A stretch of 20,259 bases of DNA from a virus, in the IMG/VR virus record IMGVR_UViG_3300009079_001915, positions 1 through 20,259 of that record, one strand, 5' to 3'. Under the pieces are notes generated by a model. The model made no database searches. It was not told the DNA's origin and saw only the letters and a list, made by a program, of their open reading frames with translations. Position 1 is the stretch's first letter. Every line of letters begins with the position of its first letter. The position numbers and the translations under genes are program-made. Below, in pieces: positions 13,989 to 20,169 of the stretch.

Positions 13989-14192
13989 ATGTTTGAAGTT
14001 GGAATGGGAATTATTCGTCAATATAGAGATTATACTGCAAAAGGTGAAATCACTTCTATTCACGATGATGCGGATGGCGAAACACTTATTAGCGTTATGT
14101 ACGACGATGGTGCCGTGAAAACTTACACCGAAAATTGCGTAGAACAAAACTTAGGTCGTCGCATGATTGTAACCGAGGAGGTAATCTGGTAA
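13989..14192 (+). CDS. Small hypothetical protein, beta-rich
   Basis: 67 residues after a strong AAAGGAG site. The sequence suggests a small barrel: GMGIIRQYRDYTAKGEITSI, ISVMYDDGAVKTYTENCVEQ and a C-terminal strand RRMIVTEEVIW. The D-D-G-A/V-x-K-T-Y pattern resembles short SH3- or Tudor-like modules, but this is weak. It is the first gene of an operon of four unknown genes, joined by TAATG to the next. Confidence 0.65.
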   Translation: MFEVGMGIIRQYRDYTAKGEITSIHDDADGETLISVMYDDGAVKTYTENCVEQNLGRRMIVTEEVIW

Positions 14193-14362
14193 TGCTTTAT
14201 ATTCGTGAAATCGAAAAAATGTTCAACTGCACATTCGACTATGCAGAAAAAATCTTTGATAACATGGGTGGTCTTGGCTTTGACTTCTCTCAATCTTCGC
14301 AAGAAGAGTTCAATGCAACTGCAACTGAAATCTTTCAACTTATGGAAAATGGAGTAATATAA
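14192..14362 (+). CDS. Small hypothetical protein
   Basis: 56 residues from ATG 14192 (TAATG overlap, GAGGAG at 14176-14181). An upstream in-frame ATG at 14135 would lie in the previous gene and is unlikely. It is helical and acidic: MLYIREIEKMFNCTFDYAEK, then FDFSQSSQEEFNATATEIFQ. No family is recognised. Confidence 0.6.
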   Translation: MLYIREIEKMFNCTFDYAEKIFDNMGGLGFDFSQSSQEEFNATATEIFQLMENGVI

Positions 14363-14363
14363 T

Positions 14364-14633
14364 ATGGTATTCGTAACTTTTAAAAATCGTTCTTCTGATA
14401 GCTATCGTTTTTCTTGTTCTGATATTGATGATCCTGCGATTTCAGAATTAAAACTACTGATTCGCAACCAAAACAAATATCTTAATAAATTTAATAAAGC
14501 TATTGGCTACAAAAAATATTCTACAAAAGGTCTTCGTATTCGTCCTCGCGGCCCTCGCCTTTCTACATATGCTCACGACACACCAATTGAAAATGCCACT
14601 CACTTTGACGTGTATACAAGAGATTATTGTTAA
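14364..14633 (+). CDS. Small basic hypothetical protein
   Basis: 89 residues. The N-terminus VFVTFKNRSSDSYRFSCSDI is strand-like, the middle is helical (ELKLLIRNQNKYLNKFNKAI), and a basic stretch TKGLRIRPRGPRLS suggests nucleic-acid contact. It begins one base after the previous stop and ends in TAATG with the next gene. The function is not recognised. Confidence 0.6.
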   Translation: MVFVTFKNRSSDSYRFSCSDIDDPAISELKLLIRNQNKYLNKFNKAIGYKKYSTKGLRIRPRGPRLSTYAHDTPIENATHFDVYTRDYC

Positions 14634-15055
14634 TGACTCACTTTAAAGCTAAGGTCGATAAAGCTTTTATTATTCAGCGTGACGAAAAGGTCAATAAAGA
14701 TAATCGACCAAACCCCTATTTTAGATGGGATTCTGAATTTGTAGAATTCCATCAAGCAAAGGTTGATCAATTTCAGACTTTATATGATGGCTATGAATAT
14801 GATACATATCATCAGATACTTGGAGCCATTGATTATAAAATGTACTCTAAGTCTGGTGTTCATGTATCTGAGTATATTCAAAAACAAATTAAAGCTGGTA
14901 AAATCGATCAGCTTGGAATTTGGATGTGGTCGAGGCCCTGGGGTGGTCCGCTCGAAGAAAATCAAGTAGTAGAATATACAGTCATCGATTATGTTGACGC
15001 AAAAGAAGCATTAAAACACATAGATGAAAATAATAGATTTACATATCCTCTATAA
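14633..15055 (+). CDS. Hypothetical protein, 140 residues
   Basis: Starts at ATG 14633 in a TAATG overlap. Visible features are an N-terminal basic part (HFKAKVDKAFIIQRDEKVNK), an aromatic middle (YDGYEYDTYHQI), and LGIWMWSRPWGGPLEENQVV near the C-terminus, a Trp-rich turn. There is no membrane segment and no known catalytic motif. Its last 18 nt contain the -35 of the next promoter. The function is unknown. Confidence 0.6.
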   Translation: MTHFKAKVDKAFIIQRDEKVNKDNRPNPYFRWDSEFVEFHQAKVDQFQTLYDGYEYDTYHQILGAIDYKMYSKSGVHVSEYIQKQIKAGKIDQLGIWMWSRPWGGPLEENQVVEYTVIDYVDAKEALKHIDENNRFTYPL

Positions 15056-15066
15056 TATGGTAGAAT
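15038..15066 (+). promoter_or_regulatory. Sigma70-like promoter of the nucleotide/modification operon
   Basis: -35 TTTACA (15038-15043), 17-nt spacer, -10 TAGAAT (15061-15066). Seven bases after the -10 falls the ATG of the next gene, so the transcript would have almost no leader. A nearby TATAAT (15051-15056) lacks a -35. Confidence 0.65.
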
Positions 15067-15072
15067 ACAATT

Positions 15073-15381
15073 ATGAAATACGATAATGGCAAACCCCCGA
15101 TTCACCTTGTACCAACTCTCGCTATTGAATCTGCAGCGAGAGTACTAGAATTTGGTGCAAAGAAATACGGTGAAAACAACTGGCGTGATGACATAAACAC
15201 GACTGAGTGGAGTAGATCTTATTCTTCTCTTCAGCGTCACTTAATGGCATATTGGAATAAAGAAGATACTGATCCTGAGTCTGGTCTTCTCCATCTCGAT
15301 CACGCTTTAACGCAACTTATGATTCTTCGTGTAGCATACGAAGAAGGTAAAGATATGGATGATAGATATGAAAGCAAATAG
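15073..15381 (+). CDS. dATP/dGTP diphosphohydrolase-like protein (DUF5664, MazZ-like)
   Basis: 102 residues. The sequence follows the family now called dATP/dGTP diphosphohydrolase N-terminal: MKYDNGKPPIHLVP at the start, AARVLEFGAKKYGENNWRDD, RSYSSLQRHLMAYWNKEDTD and PESGLLHLDHALTQLMILRV. Relatives hydrolyse dNTPs to monophosphate and pyrophosphate; in Z-DNA phages a member (MazZ) makes dGMP. No aminoadenine synthesis gene (PurZ) is present here, so another use is likely, for instance removing dCTP or balancing the pool as T4 gp56 does; that is inference. It overlaps gp42 by 23 nt. No Shine-Dalgarno precedes ATG 15073. Confidence 0.78.
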   Translation: MKYDNGKPPIHLVPTLAIESAARVLEFGAKKYGENNWRDDINTTEWSRSYSSLQRHLMAYWNKEDTDPESGLLHLDHALTQLMILRVAYEEGKDMDDRYESK

Positions 15382-16072
15382 CGTAAACGACGTACGGCAA
15401 TTCTTTATTAATGAACTTAAAGATGAAGCATTCACTATAGATAAAACTGGCGCTAAAACTATTGAATTAATCGGTGCATCTTTTATTGCAACCGAAAAGT
15501 CTATATTTGGTGTACCCAACCAGGATTACATTAACCAAGAACTGCTATGGTACCATAACATGTCGACTAATATCAATGACATTTTTGGTGAACATCGTGA
15601 TCCTCCAGCAGCATGGAAGTATGCTTCCAATTCACATGGTGAGATTAACTCTAACTATGGCAAACTTATCTTCAGTGATACTTACAATAAACAGTACGAT
15701 AATGTATTAACAGAACTGCTAGAGAATCCTGATGGAAGACGTGCTACCATGGTTTATAATCGCCCTAGCATTTGGCTTGATTATAAAGATAACGGCAAAA
15801 ATGATTTCATCTGTACCAACGCTGTCACTTATTATATTCGTGATGGTCTGCTTCATGCTGTAGTCCAAATGCGTTCTAATGACGTAGTCTTTGGTTACAA
15901 AAATGATTACGCATGGCAAATGCATGTAGTACAAAAACTATGCGACGATTATAACTTCCGACGTTTTGAACGCACTGCAAGCGGCAGTGGCGAGGCTATT
16001 GAACCAGCCTTGATGACGTGGCAAGTACAAAATTTGCACGTTTATGAACGGCATTTTGATATAGTAGTTTAA
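15359..16072 (+). CDS. 42: Deoxycytidylate (dCMP) hydroxymethylase, gp42-like
   Basis: 237 residues (T4 gp42 has 246). It transfers a hydroxymethyl group from methylene-tetrahydrofolate to dCMP, leading to hydroxymethylcytosine DNA. The protein follows T4 gp42 along its length: FTIDKTGAKTIELIGASFIA, YINQELLWY, SNSHGEINSNYGKLIFSD, PDGRRATMVYNRPS, DFICTNAVTYYIRDGLLHAV and MRSNDVVFGYKNDYAWQMHV. Cys152 is the nucleophile and Asp183 is at the position that in T4 (Cys148, Asp179) selects cytosine rather than uracil. Start ATG 15359 has AAGG upstream; ATG 15368 is an alternative. It lies behind the diphosphohydrolase-like gene and ahead of the NCS1 permease. The stop codon lies in a hairpin. Confidence 0.93.
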   Translation: MIDMKANSVNDVRQFFINELKDEAFTIDKTGAKTIELIGASFIATEKSIFGVPNQDYINQELLWYHNMSTNINDIFGEHRDPPAAWKYASNSHGEINSNYGKLIFSDTYNKQYDNVLTELLENPDGRRATMVYNRPSIWLDYKDNGKNDFICTNAVTYYIRDGLLHAVVQMRSNDVVFGYKNDYAWQMHVVQKLCDDYNFRRFERTASGSGEAIEPALMTWQVQNLHVYERHFDIVV

Positions 16073-16084
16073 AACTGCTATATC
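16058..16084 (+). other. Hairpin over the gp42 stop codon
   Basis: GATATAGTAGTT (16058-16069) pairs with AACTGCTATATC (16073-16084) with one G-T pair and a 3-nt loop formed by the stop codon TAA. No T-run follows; an A/C-rich leader to the permease gene does. It may partly terminate, protect the gp42 messenger 3' end, or shape the next leader. Confidence 0.65.
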
Positions 16085-16115
16085 TACTACACAACAACAA
16101 AACAAGGAACTTAAT

Positions 16116-17507
16116 ATGGAACTTCATAATGAAGACCTCGGCCCTGTAACCGAGGATAAAAAAACATGGGGTTGGTTTGAAATTTTCAATGTATGGTCTA
16201 ACGATATTCAATCACTCTTTGGATATACTTTAGCAGCATCACTATTCTTATCATATGGCCTTTCTGGCTGGTCTGTCTTTTCTGCTATTTTGGTAGCAGG
16301 ACTTTTTGTTATGGTGCTGGTAAACCTAATGGGTAAACCTTCTGTACAGCATGGCATTCCATTTCCAGTTATGGCTCGAGCGAGTATGGGTGTAAAGGGC
16401 GCTAACTTTCCGGCTGTATTACGAGCTGTTGTAGCCATCTTCTGGTATGGCGCGCAAACTTATTTTGCATCAACAGCTTTGTCTCTCTTAATTAAATCTC
16501 TTTTAGGAATTGAGCCATCGAGTATGTGGCTTGGTATGACTGGCATTGATTGGGTATCGTTCTTAATTGTGTGGGGTTTTCAGATCTTCTTGTTTATGAG
16601 AGGCATTGATACTATCGCTAAGTTCTTAAATTTTGCGGGAGTGTTTGTATATGCTGTTATGATTGTTCTTGCTCTTCTTATTTGGAATGCGGCCGGATCA
16701 GGACTCATGACAGAAGTAGGTACTATCTTTCAAGGCGTAGGTGATTATAGTGGAACAGCACTCAGTGCGTGGTTCGCAGTAGTTGGTACAATGATTGCAT
16801 ACTTTGCGGCTGTTGTAATTAACTACGGTGATTTCTCTAGATTTGTAAAATCACAAAAGGAAATGAGAAAGGGTAATCTACTTGGCTTGCCATTAAACAT
16901 TGCTTTCTTTTCGTTAATCGCTTTAGTAGTTACTGCTGGTACTATTGTAGTCTTCGGTGAACCAATGACAAATCCTACTGATATTGTGGCAGCTGTCGGA
17001 TCTTTACCACTTACTATTGTAGCTGCTATCGCGTTCTTCTTTGCGACTGTTGGCATTAATATGGTGGCTAACTTTATTCCACCTGCTTATGATCTTGCCA
17101 ATCTAGCACCAGCTAAGATCGACTTTAGACTTGGTGGTTTGATTACATCGGCATTTGCTCTCGTAATTGGTGGTCTTTGGGTTTCAGTAGTAAGTCAAAT
17201 GGGTATCTTCAATTTTGTAAATACCTTTGGCGCTGTACTCGCTCCGATCTATGGTATTATGATGGTCGATCACTATATGATCAAGAAAGAAGCACTAGAT
17301 ATTGATGAACTATTTAATGCATCTGAAGATGGTGAATACTATTATGACAATGGTTGGAACAAGAAAGCACTCGCAGCTTGGGCATTGCCTGCAGCGTTCT
17401 CTCTTGGAACGGTATGGTTGCCAGTTCTTGGCTTCTTATCAGGATTCGGATGGGTAATTGGTGCCGCACTCGGTGGAATTATTTATTTTACAATCATGAA
17501 AAAATAG
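16116..17507 (+). CDS. NCS1-family nucleobase/allantoin-type transporter
   Basis: 463 residues with about twelve membrane helices: a full-length secondary transporter in the inner membrane. Family marks: EIFNVWSNDIQSLFGYTLAA in helix 1; GKPSVQHGIPFPVMARASMG with the HGIPFPV block; RAVVAIFWYGAQTYFAS, where Trp110 and Gln114 have the spacing of the substrate-binding Trp and Gln of Mhp1; INYGDFSRFVKSQKEMRKGN, the conserved N-Y-x-D-F-x-R loop; and FIPPAYDLANLAPAKIDFR. Members import cytosine, uracil, hydantoins or allantoin with H+ or Na+. The exact substrate cannot be read. AAGGAA (16104-16109) precedes ATG 16116. It lies between gp42 and dCMP deaminase, which suggests pyrimidine uptake. It is unusual on a phage. 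Confidence 0.9.
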   Translation: MELHNEDLGPVTEDKKTWGWFEIFNVWSNDIQSLFGYTLAASLFLSYGLSGWSVFSAILVAGLFVMVLVNLMGKPSVQHGIPFPVMARASMGVKGANFPAVLRAVVAIFWYGAQTYFASTALSLLIKSLLGIEPSSMWLGMTGIDWVSFLIVWGFQIFLFMRGIDTIAKFLNFAGVFVYAVMIVLALLIWNAAGSGLMTEVGTIFQGVGDYSGTALSAWFAVVGTMIAYFAAVVINYGDFSRFVKSQKEMRKGNLLGLPLNIAFFSLIALVVTAGTIVVFGEPMTNPTDIVAAVGSLPLTIVAAIAFFFATVGINMVANFIPPAYDLANLAPAKIDFRLGGLITSAFALVIGGLWVSVVSQMGIFNFVNTFGAVLAPIYGIMMVDHYMIKKEALDIDELFNASEDGEYYYDNGWNKKALAAWALPAAFSLGTVWLPVLGFLSGFGWVIGAALGGIIYFTIMKK

Positions 17508-17515
17508 TGTATAAT
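17487..17515 (+). promoter_or_regulatory. Sigma70-like promoter upstream of the dCMP deaminase gene
   Basis: -35 TTTACA (17487-17492) within the end of the permease gene, 17-nt spacer, -10 TATAAT (17510-17515). The start is expected near 17522, at the base of the hairpin that follows. Confidence 0.75.
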
Positions 17516-17518
17516 AAA

Positions 17519-17542
17519 CGAGTAGGGCGAAAGTCCTACTCG
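17519..17542 (+). other. 5'-leader hairpin with GAAA tetraloop
   Basis: CGAGTAGG-GC (17519-17528) pairs with GT-CCTACTCG (17533-17542) with one G-T pair, closing a GNRA-type loop GAAA (17529-17532). No T-run follows, only A-rich sequence, so it is not a classical terminator. It lies at or just behind the predicted transcript start and may protect the 5' end of the messenger. Confidence 0.75.
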
Positions 17543-17563
17543 ACACAAAAAAAGGTTTATATT

Positions 17564-18004
17564 ATGGTTAATAAATGGGATAAGCGATATCTTGATCTAG
17601 CATCTGGAGTCGCTAATTGGTCGAAAGATCCTTCATCTAAAATCGGTGCGATTGCTGTAGGATCAAAAGGACAAGTGCTTGCTCAAGGCTACAACGGATT
17701 TCCAAGAGGAATTAGTGATAGTTTTGATCGATATGCAAACAAAGATGTTAAGTATAAGTTTGTAGTTCATGCTGAAATGAACTGCATATACAATGCTACA
17801 TATAATGGTGTATCACTTGACGGTGCAACTCTCTATGTTCATGGATTACCTGTCTGCTCTGATTGCGCAAAGGGTATTATTCAGGTTGGAATTAAGAGAG
17901 TTGTTATGCCGCTAGCAGAATACCCACAACGATGGATCGAGTCGTTTGCATATTCATCGGAACTCTTTAGTGAAGCTGGTGTTGATTATGAGTTTATAGA
18001 ATGA
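17564..18004 (+). CDS. cd: dCMP deaminase
   Basis: 146 residues. It converts dCMP to dUMP, feeding ThyX. Zinc site: VVHAEMN, with His69 and the catalytic Glu71, and LPVCSDC, with Cys98 and Cys101 (the usual form is PCxxC; here V precedes the Cys). Substrate-binding features: SSKIGAIAVG, GYNGFPRGISD and a long loop before HAE as in T4 dCMP deaminase. Start ATG 17564 is used; the same frame opens at 17354 inside the permease gene, but that part is a shadow. T4 dCMP deaminase is activated by hydroxymethyl-dCTP and inhibited by dTTP, so similar control is likely here. ATGA overlap with the next gene. It completes a set with gp42 and thyX. Confidence 0.93.
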   Translation: MVNKWDKRYLDLASGVANWSKDPSSKIGAIAVGSKGQVLAQGYNGFPRGISDSFDRYANKDVKYKFVVHAEMNCIYNATYNGVSLDGATLYVHGLPVCSDCAKGIIQVGIKRVVMPLAEYPQRWIESFAYSSELFSEAGVDYEFIE

Positions 18005-18936
18005 TAGTCGGAACCTTTAGTAAAATACCTAAGAAGACATCAAGCCACAGTTATGGCTATGCCAGAACTTGGTCAGAAAATCTTAATGTACCCATTGACC
18101 ATACGAATGGAAAGCACAAAGATGTTTATCTTTTGCCTGGTGCTAATTTTGGTGGTACTATTAATCTTATGGGTGGGTTTAACGAAGTTATTAAGGTTTG
18201 GATCGATAACTTGCTCGCTTCAGAAACAATAACAGTACTGGACGGCTCTCCAGTTGACTACGGTGCGCAGTTAAAGAAGCGAAAAGACGTAACTGACAAA
18301 GATTGGTGCGATGCAATAACTGAGAAGCTTTCTGAAGCTAAGCCTCTTGTAGGCAGTGATTTACCACACGAATGGTTAGCAATCGGTGACAGTCACGTGT
18401 GCGCATATGCACCGAAGAATAGTAGTGTAGTCAAGCAAGATGGTACTACATTGTTTGGCCAAATCAATGAAGATTTTGCATACATCAGGTCTCATATCAA
18501 ACCGCATCATAAAGGTGTTACCATATCTCTTGGCAATATTGATGTACGTCACCATTTATGCAGAGTAGAAACTAGCATCTATAAAATGGTCGAAGCATAT
18601 AGCGATTTCGGAAAGAGTCTTGGCATTGAAGTAGAATACGCGGTGCCGTGGCCAATTGAATTCGAAGGCCGTAAACTTCCTCAGACCGGGTATTACAAGA
18701 AGCAACCATTTTGGGGCTCAAGAGATGAAAGAATGAAAGCAGCTTGGGATATGGAAGGCTGTATGAAAATATATGAAATGAAATTAGTAAAACCACCTCA
18801 AGCTTGGTATGATATGAATGAAGAAAAATATGCTATAGATAAAATGGAAAGACCCCAATCAGTACATCTTAATCCCATGTTTTATCGCCGTATGAATTGG
18901 GGTGAGAGCGAAAACACACTAGAAAGTTTTATGTAA
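18001..18936 (+). CDS. SGNH-hydrolase-like protein with clamp-motif-like C-terminus
   Basis: 311 residues with no signal peptide. SGNH/GDSL-type landmarks are visible in order: a candidate Ser131 in WLAIGDSHVCAYAP, Gly-Asn at 178-179 in TISLGNIDVRHHL, and His289 in PQSVHLNP. The usual catalytic Asp three residues before the His is Gln (Q286-S-V-H), so the triad may be incomplete. SGNH enzymes are esterases or acyltransferases. The N-terminal 120 residues contain GYARTWSENLNVPIDHTN and a GGTINLMGGFNEV segment, without a recognised family. The C-terminus ENTLESFM resembles that of gp43. Cytosolic location and coupling to the next gene (TAATG) suggest an intracellular target, possibly DNA or a DNA-associated protein; that is inference. 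Confidence 0.55.
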   Translation: MIVGTFSKIPKKTSSHSYGYARTWSENLNVPIDHTNGKHKDVYLLPGANFGGTINLMGGFNEVIKVWIDNLLASETITVLDGSPVDYGAQLKKRKDVTDKDWCDAITEKLSEAKPLVGSDLPHEWLAIGDSHVCAYAPKNSSVVKQDGTTLFGQINEDFAYIRSHIKPHHKGVTISLGNIDVRHHLCRVETSIYKMVEAYSDFGKSLGIEVEYAVPWPIEFEGRKLPQTGYYKKQPFWGSRDERMKAAWDMEGCMKIYEMKLVKPPQAWYDMNEEKYAIDKMERPQSVHLNPMFYRRMNWGESENTLESFM

Positions 18937-20006
18937 TGGAATTAGAAAGACGACCAAATTACGATTGTTATGTGGATTATTTCTGGCCTCGTTCAAAATG
19001 GCTTGAAGAGAATTGCCTAATCGGCGATGCTGATTATCTTGGACCTGAAGCTGACGAACACGTGAACGACGAGTTAATGCAAAATATCCCTGCTTACAAC
19101 TGTGTGTCTAGAACGTATGAAGGATTCAATAACGTAAACCAAGATTTAAATCACGGCACTAATCAAGTAGTATTTAAGAAAAGGCCGAAAGAGGTACAAG
19201 AACGAGTTCAGAAATATGTGACAAATAAATGGACTCTTCGAGAATATGTGTTTGCTTATTATACGCATCGTAGTACTGGATCAGGATTTTATGCTGGCAA
19301 ACCATGGCACGGATATCATCATAGCATAGTTAGTCATTTCGGAATGTATGAAACTGCAGATGAGATGGCGAATCTTATGAAGCAGTGGAAAAAAGCTGGT
19401 AAAAAGATGTTTTCTACTATTGGTAACCAGAACCCTACTCCGAAGAAAGGTATGAATCTTCCTGAACATATAACGAGTTTTGGTTTAGAACTAATGGGCG
19501 AACTGACAGAACATCTTAAAGAAAACTATAATGCAGGTAATCCACCGCTTGAACAAAAGAGTTTAACTGATAGACTTAACCAGAAAAATATAGACAACGG
19601 GATTCGTCGTTGGAACTTTCCATATGCACAAGCCATTGCAGACATTGCTACGTATCATCCACAATATGTAGATCCTAATAGTAGTTTATATTGTGGTAAT
19701 AATGCTAGACAAGCAATCGAACAAATGTTTCGAAAGCCAAAAGGGATGAGTCAAGTAGAATATCACGATCGAGCACTAGCAGATCTTACAGAAAACCTTG
19801 GTACAAATGCTGTGGCACACGAAGATACCTTATGCATCTATATCAGGTTTTTAAATAATCTCGATCGTTCTGGCCGAGGTCTTAAAAATGCTTCAGGTTA
19901 TTATATGATGGATAAAAATGATAAGCCTATGTATCCTGATATTTGGCGCCCTGAAGCGCTTGAAGCAAAACAACAAAAAGCAACTTTAGCGGAGTTTCTA
20001 GTATGA
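18936..20006 (+). CDS. Unknown 356-residue protein with clamp-motif-like C-terminus
   Basis: I do not recognise this protein with confidence. It is soluble. Notable segments: YDCYVDYFWPRSKWLEENCL (residues 9-28); FAYYTHRSTGSGFYAGKPWH (106-125) followed by GYHHSIVSHFG, a block of aromatic, His, Arg and Gly residues that looks like an active site; then a helical region KGMNLPEHITSFGLELMGEL; RRWNFPYAQAIADIATYHPQ; and a C-terminal helical region with RFLNNLDRSGRGLKN. The end KATLAEFLV resembles the C-termini of gp43 and of the preceding protein. It is coupled to the SGNH-like gene (TAATG) in an operon with dCMP deaminase. A DNA-base modification enzyme of helical type is one possibility; evidence for that is only context and the Thr-Gly-Ser-Gly block. 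Confidence 0.6.
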   Translation: MELERRPNYDCYVDYFWPRSKWLEENCLIGDADYLGPEADEHVNDELMQNIPAYNCVSRTYEGFNNVNQDLNHGTNQVVFKKRPKEVQERVQKYVTNKWTLREYVFAYYTHRSTGSGFYAGKPWHGYHHSIVSHFGMYETADEMANLMKQWKKAGKKMFSTIGNQNPTPKKGMNLPEHITSFGLELMGELTEHLKENYNAGNPPLEQKSLTDRLNQKNIDNGIRRWNFPYAQAIADIATYHPQYVDPNSSLYCGNNARQAIEQMFRKPKGMSQVEYHDRALADLTENLGTNAVAHEDTLCIYIRFLNNLDRSGRGLKNASGYYMMDKNDKPMYPDIWRPEALEAKQQKATLAEFLV

Positions 20007-20089
20007 CAGAAAAATCATTTGCTCAGATAGTGGCAGAATATAGACTGCATAGAAGATACATTCTACAAGCATTAAAGCAGTTTAAATAA
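20003..20089 (+). CDS. 28-residue peptide at operon end
   Basis: Starts ATG 20003 overlapping the stop of the 356-residue gene (ATGA) and reads MTEKSFAQIVAEYRLHRRYI followed by LQALKQFK. It is amphipathic and basic, and predicted to be one helix. The overlap and in-operon placement support translation, but it is short and unverified. Confidence 0.4.
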   Translation: MTEKSFAQIVAEYRLHRRYILQALKQFK

Positions 20090-20117
20090 ATTTATTTTAC
20101 AAGTTGTTGTTTTTAAA

Positions 20118-20139
20118 CGATTTCGATCGGCGCTTTTTT
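20118..20139 (+). terminator. Possible weak terminator
   Basis: CGAT (20118-20121) pairs with ATCG (20126-20129) around the loop TTCG, followed by GCGC and six T (20134-20139). The stem is only 4 bp, but the placement between a gene end and a promoter and the shared tail with the strong terminator at 13910-13935 suggest a degraded copy. An AT-only perfect palindrome (20084-20097) precedes it. Confidence 0.4.
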
Positions 20140-20154
20140 GTGTACATTGCTTTT
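20134..20154 (+). repeat. 21-nt direct repeat, copy 2
   Basis: Identical to 13930-13950: six T, G, TGTACATTGC and four T, again spanning a terminator-like T-run and the -35 region. Confidence 0.85.
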
Positions 20155-20169
20155 AATATGCTGTAGGAT
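20141..20169 (+). promoter_or_regulatory. Sigma70-like promoter of the last gene
   Basis: -35 TGTACA (20141-20146), 17-nt spacer, -10 TAGGAT (20164-20169). The start near 20176 gives a leader of about 19 nt, with GGAG at 20183-20186 before ATG 20195. Confidence 0.7.

Noticed and set aside
15073-15381. Evidence for a 2-aminoadenine (Z) genome
   Set aside because: Only a MazZ-like protein is present, with no PurZ in the window, and many non-Z phages carry this family.
15359-16072. Ordinary thymidylate synthase ThyA
   Set aside because: The sequence follows T4 gp42 closely, with Asp at the base-selecting position, and thyX already supplies dTMP synthesis.
17354-17563. N-terminal extension of the dCMP deaminase frame into the permease gene
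   Set aside because: The extension is out of frame with the permease, unlike any deaminase, and would place the start upstream of the promoter at 17487.
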